This document shows, one piece after another, positions 53,613 through 63,970 of a DNA stretch of 64,000 nucleotides. The position numbers and the translations under genes were made by a program. The stretch covers positions 65,911,067 to 65,975,066 of the forward strand of contig NC_063172.1 of NCBI RefSeq assembly GCF_023159225.1, written 5' to 3'. The notes under the pieces were generated by a model. It made no database searches and was not told where the DNA came from. It saw nothing but the letters and a program-made list of their open reading frames with translations. The DNA is from Perognathus longimembris pacificus. Lineage: Eukaryota; Chordata; Mammalia; Rodentia; Heteromyidae. How positions within the stretch are numbered: the first letter of the stretch is position 1; every line of letters begins with the position of its first letter.

Positions 53613-54022
53613 GCATTGCTGGCTTCAGTGTCAAGGCCGCTCTTGCTGGTGTCTGGGCCGTGTGCACCACCATGCTTCAGTGACAAGGCCATGTTGTTGG
53701 TGGTGTGTGAGGTGAGTGTGCATCGCCCCGTGTGCACCGCTCCGTGTGCACCGCCCCGTGTGCACCGCTCCGTGTGCACCGCCCCGTGTGCACCGCCCCG
53801 TGTGCACCGCCCGTGTCACCGCCCCGTGTGCACCGCCCCGTGTGCACCGCCCCGTGTGCACCGCCCCGTGTGCATTGCTGGCTTCAGTGTCAAGGCCGCT
53901 CTTGCTGGTGTCTGGGCCGTGTGCACCACCATGCTTCAGTGACAAGGCCATGTTGTTGGTGGTGTGTGAGGTGAGTGTGCATCGCCCCGTGTGCACCGCT
54001 GGCTTCAGTGTCAAGGCCGCTC
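53613..54022. repeat. 259-bp higher-order repeat containing 14-bp units
   Basis: The block cattgctggcttcagtgtca, aggccgctcttgctggtgtc, tgggccgtgtgcaccaccat, gcttcagtgacaaggccatg occurs at 53614 and again at 53873 (offset 259), with 14-bp units between. A third, truncated copy starts at about 53998 and breaks into poly-G. Confidence 0.93.
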
Positions 54023-54440
54023 TTGCAGGGGGGCGGGCAGGCGGGGGGGGGCGGGGGGGGCAGGGGGGGGCTGGGGGGGGACAGGCGGGCAGGCGGGGGG
54101 CGGGGACGGGGGCAGGGGGGGGCTGGGGAGGGGACAGGCGGGCAGGCGGGGGGGGGGGGGGGAGCCCCCAGCCCCGGCGTGTGGAAGTGGCCGTGGATGG
54201 AAGGGGCGGCCGGGCAGGGTGGGGGAAGGAGGGCGGCGTTGTCGGGCGGCCGGGGCGGGGGACACTGAGGCGGGAAGCTCCTGCGGTGCGCTGGGGGGGT
54301 CCCGGGCTGGGGGGGGGTGCGGTCTGATGGGGGGGATTTCCACCTGGCGGGGGGGGGGGGCGGGGGGAGCTACAAGCGCAGCTCGGTGCGCCCTGGGGGT
54401 CACAGCGTCCCCGACGGGGGAAGGGGCGGGTATGGGGCGC
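54023..54440. repeat. G-run-rich region
   Basis: Runs of 5-12 G separated by c, a or ca (gggggcgggcaggcggg, ggacaggcgggcaggcgggg twice). Many potential G-quadruplex sites on the plus strand. Confidence 0.85.
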
Positions 54441-54915
54441 GCAGAGGCCTGGGGGGGACCCGTGGGGGGGATGGAGAGGCCTGGGGGGGACCCGTGGGGG
54501 GGATGGAGAGGCCTGGGGGGGACCCGTGGGGGGGATGGAGAGGCCTGGGGGGGACCCGTGGGGGGGAGGATGGAGAGGCCTGGGGGGGACCTGTGGGGGG
54601 GAGGATGGAGAGGCCTGGGGGGGACCTGTGGGGGGGAGGATGGAGAGGCCTGGGGGGGGGGACCTGTGGGGGGGAGGATGGAGAGGCCTGGGGGGGACCT
54701 GTGGGGGGGATGGAGAGGCCGGGGGGTACGGGGGGAGGATGGAGAGGCCTGGGGGGGACCCGTGGGGGGGAGGATGGAGAGGCCTGGGGGGGACCTGTGG
54801 GGGGGAGGATGGAGAGGCCTGGGGGGGACCTGTGGGGGGGATGGAGAGGCCGGGGGGTACGGGGGGAGGATGGAGAGGCCTGGGGGGGACCCGCGGGGGG
54901 GGGATGGAGAGCGTC
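54441..54915. repeat. G-rich minisatellite, units about 31-36 bp
   Basis: About 14 units of gatggagaggcctggggggg, acc(c/t)gtgggggg(agg). Blocks with acctgtg and acccgtg alternate, and a larger block containing ccggggggtacgggggg occurs twice (about 54718 and 54850, 132 bp apart). Confidence 0.95.
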
Positions 54916-55115
54916 GGGCGGGCCCCCGTGCACCCCACTAGGGCGAGGAAGAGCGTCGTCGAGGGGTGCTGCCCGGGAAGCGTGACGGGGTGGGGGGGGG
55001 AACGGCGTGGGCGGCGCGTCTCCATCAGAGCAGGGGCGCAGCGAGGACGGCGCAGCCCGACCACGGCCACGCAGGGCCTCCCCCTCCACATCGCGCTTTC
55101 AGAAGCAGCCGAGAC

Positions 55116-55275
55116 TCACCTGCCGGTGTCGGTGCCAGTGTCGGTACCGGTGCCAGTGTCAGTGTCGGTGCTGGTGTCGCTGTCAGTGTCACTGTCAGTG
55201 TCAGTGCCGGTGTCGGTGCCAGTGTCGGTGCCAGTGTCAGTGCCAGGGTCAGTGTCAGTGTCAGTGTCACTGTCT
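55116..55275. repeat. Hexamer repeat (GTGTCA/GTGTCG/GTGCCA)
   Basis: About 26 six-base units such as gtgtcagtgtcactgtcagt and gtgccggtgtcggtgccagt. Because six is a multiple of three, frames stay open on both strands. Confidence 0.95.
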
Positions 55276-55730
55276 GCCCCATCACCAAGACAATGCAGGG
55301 ACTTCCAGCTGTTACCTCTGCCCTCTGAACCGCCCTCCCCGACACTCCACTCTCTACAGACCCTCGCAAGGGTCGTCAGTGGACACGGGGTGCCGGGCCA
55401 GGGCGGGGTGCTCACCTTGGCCCAAGTTTGCAGAACAGCCAGCACACTGAAACTTCAAGACTTCTCCATATTGTGCCCACCGCCATGGCTGTCTCTCTCT
55501 ATCCCGACAGCTCGCCAGGTCCACGTACACTGCTCACTCCCTGTCACCATTCCTGTCACATCCTTGCACTACTGCAGGGGACACGGAGTCCCATCTACTG
55601 TACTGTATTGTATTATTATTACTCCTGAAGTCACGGCCTCGAGTCTGACCATCTTGCTCGCTGTGGCCGCCTCTTCAGCCGCACCTCTAGCCCAGGTGAC
55701 ATCTTTTTAAAATGTTTCGCTTCGAATCTG
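55276..55730. other. Transition from GC-rich array cluster to AT-richer DNA
   Basis: About 450 bp, no gene or repeat recognised. Confidence 0.35.
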
Positions 55731-55734
55731 GAAC

Positions 55735-56480
55735 CAGCCCAGCTGTCCCTCCGTAGACGAATGGATCAGGAAAATGTGGTACATATACACAATGGAATTT
55801 TATGCCTCTATCAGAAAGAATGACATTGCCCCATTTGTAAGGAAATGGACGGACTTGAAAAAAATTATACTAAGTGAAGTGAGCCAGACCCAAAGAAACA
55901 TGGACTCTATGGTCTCCCTTACTGGGAATAATTAGCACAGGTTTAGGCAAGTCACAGCAGAGGTTTAGGCAAGTCATAGCAGAGCATCACAAGGCCCAAT
56001 AGCTATACCCTTATGAACACATAAGATGATGCTAAGTGAAATGAACTCCATGTTATGGAAACGATTGTTATATCACAGTTGTAACTACTTTCAACATCCC
56101 ATGTGTATCTGTAGCTTCTACTATTGATGATGTTCTTGTATCACCTTCTTGTGATTGTATCTACACTATCTCTGTAATCTTATCTGAGTATATTGGAAAC
56201 CGTGTTTACTGGTATTAGAACTAGGAAATTGAAAAGGAATACCAAACGAGAGACACAGGGTAAAAAAAAAAAAAAGGCAAACAACTACAAAAGCAATACT
56301 TGCAAAACTGTTTGGTGAAAGTGAACTGAACACCTCAGGGGGGGAAAGGGGGAGGGGGAGGGGGGAGGGGGGTATGAGGGACAAGATAACAAACAGTACA
56401 AGAAATGTATCCAATGCCTAACGTATGAAACTGTAACCTCTCTGTACATCAGTTTTATAATAAAAACTTTAAAAAATGTT
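55735..56480 (+). mobile_element. LINE-1 3' end (5'-truncated)
   Basis: ccgtagacgaatggatcagg, aaaatgtggtacatatacac, aatggaattttatgcctcta, aagtgaagtgagccagaccc, a poly-G/A part and the tail ctctgtacatcagttttata with AATAAA. Two copies of caggtttaggcaagtca lie at about 55938 and 55961. Confidence 0.93.
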
Positions 56481-56557
56481 TCGCTTCCATTTTCTTTTGT
56501 TACAGTTTTGCTAGTTATCTATATCAAACAAAACTGTTGTTGTTTTGTTGTTGTTTG

Positions 56558-56628
56558 TGATGCTGGGCACAGAGGTAAGGACCTGCCTGTCAGGCAAGTG
56601 GTCTACTGAGTAACACTCGGCCCCATAA
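56558..56628 (-). mobile_element. ID-like unit fragment, antisense
   Basis: gatgctgggcacagaggtaa, cctgtcaggcaagtggtcta, ctgagtaacactcggcccc. Confidence 0.5.
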
Positions 56629-56647
56629 TAATTTTTCACAGCCTATT

Positions 56648-56882
56648 AAGAAATAACATATGGGCTGGGGATATAGCCTAGTGGCAAGAGTGCCTGCCTC
56701 GGATACATGAGGCCCTAGGTTCAATTCCCCAGCACCACATATACAGAAAACGGCCAGAAGCGGCGCTGTGGCTCAAGTGGCGGAGTGCTAGCCTTGAGCG
56801 GGAAGAAGCCAGGGACAGTGCTCAGGCCGTGAGTCCAAGCCCCAGGACTGGCCAAAAAAAAAAAAAAAAAGAAATAACATAT
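56648..56882 (+). mobile_element. Dimeric ID-like SINE with perfect target duplication
   Basis: Both units and an A-tail lie between perfect copies of aagaaataacatat (56648-56661 and 56869-56882). A box tatagcctagtgg and the ctcaagtggcggagtg unit are intact. Confidence 0.96.
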
Positions 56883-57089
56883 ATATCATAAAATTCCCTT
56901 AAGTGTTCAGTGACATTTAGTAAGTCTGTGATTGCGCAACCAATGCCACTGAAATTGGATTTGTGGTGCTTCTATAATGAAAATCACAGATATCTCAAGC
57001 TTTACGTTGTACGAACTATTTAATACAAACAACCTCCTCTGCAAACACACTTGCTAACTCTCTCCTCCCTTCTCTCTCTTTTCTTTCAG

Positions 57090-57726
57090 CATTTCAATTT
57101 TGCAATACAATTTCCTGATCCAGGAAATAACTTCATCTCAAGTGAGGACAACAAGTGGGAATTATGAAACAATCATCATATTCTTGAGCAGGGTAGGACT
57201 CTGGTCGCTCTTTGCAGATGTATTCCATCTTCTGTTTCCACAAGAAGGGAAGGGGAACCATCATAACTATGATGATAGCTCTCCCCTTACACCAAGGAGA
57301 AAGCCGATAGCTGACATCCGATGCTGTAATTATACAGCGGGAGACATTGTGCCTCTAGCGTTCCCTTCATCCCTCTCACCTCGGCTAGCTCAGTGCGCTT
57401 TCGGGCTCTTTGGAAGTCGTCACCCTGCCTGGTCATTTACAGCCCTTTTCTCTAGTTGTAAGAGAGGAAAATCCTTGCAGCTGCTGAGAAAGCATCGAGC
57501 CTGTTTCCACGTGGGCCCCTCTGGTCTTCACCACGGCTCTACGTGGAATAGGACGATCCCAGGTGTAACATGGCCGATGAACTTGGCTTTCACCACATTC
57601 TCCACTGAAGCACAATCAGGGTGGCAATGCCTCAGTGTAACTGAAATCTATCACCTCCATATTCCTGTATGCTTTCTGTTCTACATCAACTGCTTGCCTA
57701 ACCAATATGAGTGGCGATTCAGATAG
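57090..57726 (+). other. Unusually long open stretch after a strong splice acceptor
   Basis: A 30-base pyrimidine tract (ctctctcttttctttcag) ends at 57089. From there one frame stays open for over 200 codons to a TAG at 57724. The translation has Cys- and aromatic-rich parts but no domain I recognise, and there is no ATG at its start. ATTAAA occurs at about 57792. It could be a last exon of an unseen transcript, or chance. Confidence 0.2.
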
Positions 57727-57921
57727 AATAGGCCAAGAAAACTTAACAGACAACAATAGCTAACTCTCAATGTTCACCAAGTTTCATGTCATTAAAGAAC
57801 ACCTACACTGGGAAAGATGGGGGAGATTGACGGAAGGGGTGGCACTGGTCAGGCTGCTCTGGGCCCATAATCTGACATGGTGAATTGAAACCCCTTTGTA
57901 CAACTATTTATAATAATGAAT

Positions 57922-58172
57922 GTCCTGGTGCTGGTGGCTCATGCCTGCAATCCTAGCTACTCAGGAAGCTGAGATCTGAAGATTGAGGTTCAAAGCCAGC
58001 CCCGGCAGGAAAGTTCATGATACTCTTATCTCCAGCAAACTGCCAAAAAGCCAGATGTGGAGTCATGGCTCAAATGGTAGGACATTAGCCTTAAGCACAA
58101 AAGCCCAGGGTCAGCAGCCAGGCCCTGACATCAAGTGCCAGGACTGGCAAAAGAAATAATAATAATAATAGA
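57922..58172 (+). mobile_element. Composite B1/ID-like SINE
   Basis: gctcatgcctgcaatcctag, gttcaaagccagccccggca, catggctcaaatggtaggac, and an (aat)n tail. Confidence 0.92.
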
Positions 58173-58313
58173 TCATCTCCAATAAAGGAAGTACCTGGAA
58201 GATAGTAAAAGTTGAAGATCTTTCTAGAATCTTTCAGCGGCTTTGGGGATGGGCTTTCTTCTCAAAGAATCCAAAGAGTAGTAACTCACATTTTGGATTC
58301 TAGTTCTTGATTT

Positions 58314-58540
58314 TAAAAATATTGGGGAGGGCTGGGAATACGGCCTGGTGGTAGAGTGCCTGCCTCGTTCATATACATGAAGCCCTGGGTTCGATTCCTC
58401 AGCACCACATATATAGAAAAGGCCAGAAGTGGAGCTGTGGCTCAAGTGGCAGAGTGCTAGCCTTGAGCCAAAAGGAGCCAGGGACAGTGCTCAGGCCCTG
58501 AGTTCAAGTTCAAGACTTGCAGGAAAAAATATTGGGGACA
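58314..58540 (+). mobile_element. Dimeric ID-like SINE with target duplication
   Basis: Body gggctgggaatacggcctgg to tcaagacttgcagg. Flanks aaaaatattgggga on both sides (about 58315-58328 and 58526-58539). Confidence 0.94.
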
Positions 58541-58715
58541 TTATAGGTCTGGTAGGTTTACCAAATGAGGACTGTCTTCACTGTGTTGTTGTTTTTTTAA
58601 ATAAACATGATGATTTGAACTCTTCCAAAGTTAAAACACGTTCTCAGAATAAATGGCCAGCCTAAGTGTACACATGGGTAGGAAGGGAGACCCTGTCTCA
58701 AAAGTAACCAACACA

Positions 58716-58805
58716 TAAAAGGACTTAGAAATGTGCTCAGCAGTAGAGTGCTTGCGTAACGCATGAAGACTTGAATTTGAGCCCCAGTAGCACAAACAGA
58801 AAGGT
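58716..58805 (+). mobile_element. Single ID-like unit
   Basis: gacttagaaatgtgctcagc, agtagagtgcttgcgtaacg and tgaatttgagccccagtagc. Confidence 0.65.
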
Positions 58806-59034
58806 ATTATGTGAGATGATGAATCTGTTCATTGGCTCCAGTAAGCCACCCGTTTCCCTATCTTTATGTGTTCCACGTGATCATGTTGTAGATCTCGAAT
58901 ATATATAGTAAAACATCTTTGGCAAAACATCTATTTCTAATTCTTTGTGCAAATTTCAGAGACTGATTGAAAAGCAGTATTGAACTGAATTCTAGAAATT
59001 AGACAATCAAATATAGTTCACTCTCTTGGTCTAG

Positions 59035-59290
59035 AGAATTCCAGGAGACTGAGATCTCAGGATCCCAATTGGAAGCCAGCCTGGGCAGGAAAGCCTGTGA
59101 GACTCAGCTCCAATTCATCACCCCTCCCTCCCTCCCTCCCGTGCCCACCCCCCCAAAAAAGAGGAAAGAAAGTAAGCTAGAAATGGAGCTGTGGTTCGTA
59201 GGATAGAGCACTAGCCAGGAACAAAAGGACTCAGGGACAACACCCCCAACCCCAAGTTCAAGCCCCAGGACCGGCACCCAACAAAGGTGA
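59035..59290 (+). mobile_element. Composite B1/ID-like SINE with CCCT insert
   Basis: ggagactgagatctcaggat, agccagcctgggcaggaaag, (ccct)n in the linker, gcactagccaggaacaaaag, ttcaagccccaggaccggca. Confidence 0.88.
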
Positions 59291-60240
59291 TAGTGCGACA
59301 AACTGAAGAACAGACCCCAAGACGGCCAAGCTCACAGTGGACAGATGCGGGGGGCTCGTGACTCCGGCTCCCCAAATTCATTCCTGGCTCCCTGTGCCAT
59401 CGGATCTTTTTTTCTCTCTGGAAAGTAAACACTCAACTGTATGCAGAGATATAAATGACACTTACCATTTTTGATTGGTTACACATACTCATTGGCTAAG
59501 TGATTTCAGACTGAAGAAAAAAAATAAGAAATAACACAAAATAATTCCAAATAGCCCTTCAAACCAGTTTCACCAGTTGTTAACATTTTAGACGTATTTG
59601 CTTCAGTATTCTCTCTCCCTCCCAGTCTACATGGATCATACACACCCTTTTTGCACACACATGCACATACTTTTTTTCTTAAACTATTGAACAAAATTGC
59701 TCTTTTACCTAAATACTTTTCAGGAACAAAGATGTTCATTTAAACAACCCTAGTGCCTACAATTGTCAAGTCATGGAATTTCCAGTTGATGCACATCCCA
59801 TTACCTAGGGAAGTCATTGTACTCAATGAGTATTTGATGGTGGATTGAGCGAGAGAGCAAGTGCTAACCACTAATTACATCACAGCTTGGAACCGATGGC
59901 CAGTAAGTCAGCGCTTCCCAGTGGCACGTGGCACGTCTCGCCTGTTGCCAGTTCAATCACTGCTGTTCATTAGAAAGATTACTCACTCAAACCGCATCCA
60001 CCCACACATCTGCCGTGGGTCCTAAATGTTATTATTCCCTCCCACTCAGAGTTGTTCTTAAAACTAAAGTGAGCCACTTGTCATTCTCTCCGTGAGTCCC
60101 CGATTTCCACTTCTCTAGCCTTTAGCTATTCTTGTTCTGTCTGCTTAGTACACATCTCCACCAGTCAAAGTGGCCCTAAGAGTGGAACTCAGCCTTAGAG
60201 CAGGGCAAAAATAATTCTTGTATAGCAGCATTTAGGGGGA
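59291..60240. other. Sequence with a possible ancient L1 remnant
   Basis: The part 59572-59780 (accagttgttaacattttag, then ttgcttcagtattctctctc) resembles an old L1 3' UTR. The rest is unassigned; no gene. Confidence 0.3.
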
Positions 60241-60332
60241 AGATAAATACATAGATACATAGACAGATATATAGGTAGACTGTTGATAAATATACACATA
60301 CATGGATACACAGATAGATAAATATGCAGATG
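60241..60332. repeat. Degenerate (GATA)n/(TACA)n tract
   Basis: gataaatacatagatacata, gacagatatataggtagac, and acacagatagataaata. Confidence 0.75.
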
Positions 60333-60380
60333 TGGGTTTTTAAGGATCCCAAAATGTTTACAATTTGGGGACCTTCTCTT

Positions 60381-60382
<2 letters not shown>

Positions 60383-60439
<57 letters not shown>

Positions 60440-60440
60440 T
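60383..60440. repeat. (TA)n(TG)n microsatellite
   Basis: About 16 TA steps followed by 12 GT steps. Confidence 0.97.
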
Positions 60441-60449
60441 TTCCACAAA

Positions 60450-60870
60450 TATCTAAGTATCTATTGAGCACATACTATATTCCAGACAGGATACTTTGTG
60501 CTTGGACTACAGTTGTAAACAAGACAGATAAGGTTTCCTGCCCTCATAATTGTCCTACCTAATTGGACCACCTGCTCTTAGAATTTGAGTCAGGGTTTCT
60601 ATTTACAGCAACCTATTTTCCTGATTGAATAGTACAATAATTGGTTATTCGACCACTAAGAACTTCTCATCTTTGTACACAGCTTCACAGGTATCAGATG
60701 TATACACATAGCTAGCTCGCTTCATCCTAGCACAGAATAAGTTACGTCCCTTCTCATTCTACAGGAGAGGAGGCTGAGCCTCAAAGAGCTTGGGTTAACC
60801 AACATAGAGTGCTGTCGGAGCAAGGATGGGGCCCTGGTCCTCTTCCTAACCCTCATCCAGTTCTATCTAC
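60450..60870 (+). mobile_element. MIR/L2-like ancient repeats
   Basis: tctattgagcacatactata, ttgtaaacaagacagataag, cctgccctcataattgtcct, then gaggaggctgagcctcaaag, agcttgggttaaccaacata. Confidence 0.6.
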
Positions 60871-61476
60871 CATCTCCTTTACACACAAATGAAGCTAGAT
60901 GTGAAAGAAGGATAAGCAATATAATTTCCTGTCTATTAAGAAAAGCATATTTAAATACAGTGCATGCCAAAGGTTTGTTGCAAAGTAAAGGTCACCAAAG
61001 GTATTTGGAAATAAAATTCTATCTTACTTCTTCCAACAAAATAATATAAATCAAACATCCGACCACCAGAGAAAACAAACTACTTGCCAAAGTTTACTTG
61101 AACTTGTAAGTTCAGTAGGTGCTAATAAAACTTGGATGCCATTAGTACTGTAACTCTCGAAGCTACCATTTCCAGTGTTGTCTACACTATTAAAATAACT
61201 CACACTTCAGAAGCTTCTTCTGAAAACAGAATTACTGCAAATGCTGACATCGTGTTCTTAGCTTGAAAGTGTTTTCCTCGCTATCTTTTACCAGATAGGA
61301 AATGTTATATTATTGCAGTTATAATTCCCATAGTCTCCCTGCATTGCTTCATCCCATGCCCTCCTCATTCCTTCATTACTTGTGTTTCTGTACAGTATGA
61401 AAATACTACAGGTTTTGACATCAGAAAGTGAAAATGCAAACTCAACTCTGTGACTTATCACTTAAATATAAGGGCA
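60871..61476. other. Sequence without recognised feature
   Basis: About 600 bp, AT-rich, no gene or repeat recognised. Confidence 0.3.
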
Positions 61477-61479
61477 GAG

Positions 61480-61695
61480 GTAGGTTTTTTGGTTTTTGGC
61501 TTTTTTCCCCCCAATCCTGGGGCTCGAACTCAGGGCCTGAGCACTGTCCCGGGCTTCTTTTTGCTCAAGGCTAGCAACTCTACCACTTGAGCCACAGCGC
61601 CACTTCTGGCTTTTTCTATTGATGTGGTGCTGAGGAATCGAACCCAGGGCTTGCGAGGCAAGCACTCCACCGCTAGGCCATATTCCCAGCCCCCA
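61480..61695 (-). mobile_element. Dimeric ID-like SINE, antisense
   Basis: gctcgaactcagggcctgag, gccacttgagccacagcgcc, gatgtggtgctgaggaatcg, accgctaggccatattccca. About nine bases (tcatgtata) are missing between the units' usual motifs. Probable target duplication aggtaggttttt on both sides. Confidence 0.93.
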
Positions 61696-61759
61696 AAGGT
61701 AGGTTTTTATGGGCCTCAAAGTATTTTAAAATTTGGGAAGACCTCTTTAAGAATATAAA

Positions 61760-61912
61760 ATTAGGGTAATGACTCACACCTGCAATCTTAGCTACTCAGA
61801 AGCCTGAACTCAGCACGATTGCAATTCCAAGCCCGCCAAGCAAAATAGTTTACATTGCTCCATCTTAACTGAAGAAACTGAACGTGGTGGTGCGCGTCGA
61901 TCATCCCAGCTA
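61760..61912 (+). mobile_element. B1/7SL-like fragments
   Basis: gactcacacctgcaatctta, gctactcagaagcctgaact, and a second start gtggtgcgcgtcgatcatcc. Confidence 0.6.
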
Positions 61913-61994
61913 TGATAAGAAGCATAAAATAAGATGATTATGTTCCAGGCATGGGCCTACTTTAAACGCAAGGTGCCTTTTCAAAACCCCTAGA

Positions 61995-62095
61995 ACACAG
62001 CCCGCTGAGGTGTGCCTCAGTGATCGCGTGCCCGCCTAGGGAGCGCAAGTCCCCGAGTTCAAACCCCAGCAACACCAAAAAGTAAAAAGGACACA
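61995..62095 (+). mobile_element. Single ID-like unit
   Basis: gctgaggtgtgcctcagtga, gtgcccgcctagggagcgca, and gagttcaaaccccagcaaca. Confidence 0.75.
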
Positions 62096-62271
62096 AAACG
62101 AAGGACAACATTTACTATTGCTTTGGAATGGAAAGGGGAAATCACAATACATTTCTGGAGATCTCTTTTTCTTTAAAAAGAAATCCTAAGCATAAATTAA
62201 TTGTATCAGGAGTATATTCACCCCCCTCTATTACTCTTTTATCTTCCTTTCCGACTTGATAAAATACAATT

Positions 62272-62426
62272 CTAGCCAGGTGCCTCTGGCTCACGCCTGT
62301 AATCCTAGCACCAAAAGATCTAGAAATGGAGCTGTGGCACAAGTGGTAGAGCACTAGCCTTGAGCACAAAAGCTCAGGAAGCACACCCAGGCCTTGAGTT
62401 CAAGCCCCATGACTGGCACAGAACTC
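62272..62426 (+). mobile_element. Composite SINE with internal deletion
   Basis: gctcacgcctgtaatcctag is joined directly to the right half (gaaatggagctgtggcacaa, gtagagcactagccttgagc, gagttcaagccccatgactg). The linker is missing. Confidence 0.88.
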
Positions 62427-62619
62427 TTTCATTGGACTCATTATTCTGCTTCATACATGAGGTATTTGAATCACATTCACCCCTTTCTCCTTCTCCTTTC
62501 ACCATCCTTCTGGTTTCTACTCCCAAGCAATTCCCAATTTCCCAATCATGTTTATTTTTCTGTCTACATTCTGCATATGACAGAAAACATGCAGTAATGG
62601 TCTTCCTCAATCAGGCTTA

Positions 62620-63970
62620 TTTTGATTAACATGATGGCTTCCAGTTCCGCCCATTTCCTTGGAAACAATATAATTTCATTCTTCATGGCTAAATAATACT
62701 CCATGTGTGCATGTGTGTAGGTATGTATAGTTCACATATATATGTCATGTCTATCACACACATAGATATATCGCAGATATACCACATTTACTTCATCTAT
62801 TCATCAGTTGGTAAACATCTAGGCTGGTTTCATAGTTTGGCTATTGATTAATAGTATTGCCATAAACAGGTGTGGAGGGATCTCCACAGTATGTTGAGAT
62901 ATATGTCTATAACCGATATAGCAGGGTCATATGGTGTTTCTAGATTTAGCTTTCTGAGAACCCCCATACTGATTTCTAAAATAGCTATTTAAATTTACAT
63001 CCCCATGGTACAAGGCTTTCTTTTTCCTCCACATCCTCAAAAGTGTTTGTTGTTTGTATTTTATTTTTTTAATAATGGCCATTCTGACTGGAGCTAGATG
63101 GACTCTGTCTCAGTCTAGGTTTGGAGTGCATTTGTGTTATGGCTAAGGATCTTGGACATTTCCTCACATAGACAATAGTCATTTGTAATTCTTTGGAGAA
63201 TTGCTTATTCATTTGCTCATCTTCTGCTTAATTTATTTGTCCTTTTACTGATTACTTTTTGGAGTTTATTATTTATTCTGGATATTTCTACAGCAAAGAT
63301 TTCTCCTAGACTGTAAATTAGTTCTTTATTCTAGTCATGCTTTCCATTGCTGATCAGATTTAATTAAACATAATTTAGTTTGTCAGTTCTTACTCTTATT
63401 TCTCTATTCACAAAGGTATTACCTTTGCCTATATCTTCAAGGGTTTTCCCTTCAAGTTGTTGCAAAGTTTCAGGTATTACATTTAGCTCTACAACTTGAG
63501 CCACAGCTCCACTTTTGGCTTTTGGCAGGTTAATTGAAGATAATTGTCTCATGGACATTTCTGCCCGGGCTGTCTTTGAACCACAACCTCAGGTCTCAGC
63601 CTCCTAAATAGCTAGGATTACAGGTGCGAGCCACCAGTGTCTGGCTTAAATGGATTTTTGTACGGAGTGAGAGGCATCTCATACCAATCTCTTCTATGTA
63701 GCTAGCCAGCTGCTCCAGCACTACGTGTTGAAGAGTCTTGTCATGAGAAATCGGCTGGTTGTCACCATAAGGGCTTCCGTCTGGATCTTATTTCATTGTT
63801 CATGTATCTCTTTTTGTGCCAGTATCATACTTCTGTTTTGTTTTTGTATGCTGTGTATACTTGCTGTTTGTTTTTACAGACATACTTTTTTGTGTTCTTA
63901 CCATGGCTCTGTAGTACTACTTACAGTCATGTATAGAGACACCTCTAGCGGTGCTGTTTTCACTCAACAT
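62620..63970 (-). mobile_element. LINE-1 segment, antisense, old
   Basis: catgatggcttccagttccg, ttcttcatggctaaataata, catctattcatcagttggta, tttggctattgattaatagt, gagaacccccatactgattt and gcacatcctcaaaagtg-like sequence follow the reverse order of L1 ORF2 end, then further ORF2 sequence towards the window end. It is broken by a SINE and many stops. Confidence 0.88.
63482..63652 (-). mobile_element. Composite SINE fragment inside the L1
   Basis: acaacttgagccacagctcc, ggttaattgaagataattgt, aggtctcagcctcctaaata and gctaggattacaggtgcgag. Confidence 0.85.

Noticed and set aside
51320..53683. Frame of 787 codons on the plus strand and several of 500-590 codons beside it
   Set aside because: They run through the 19-bp and 14-bp arrays, whose units contain no stop in any frame. 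Frame shifts between units and no domain appears.
54023..54915. Glycine-rich protein frames of 200-394 codons
   Set aside because: They derive from poly-G and the G-rich array and end in unrelated sequence.
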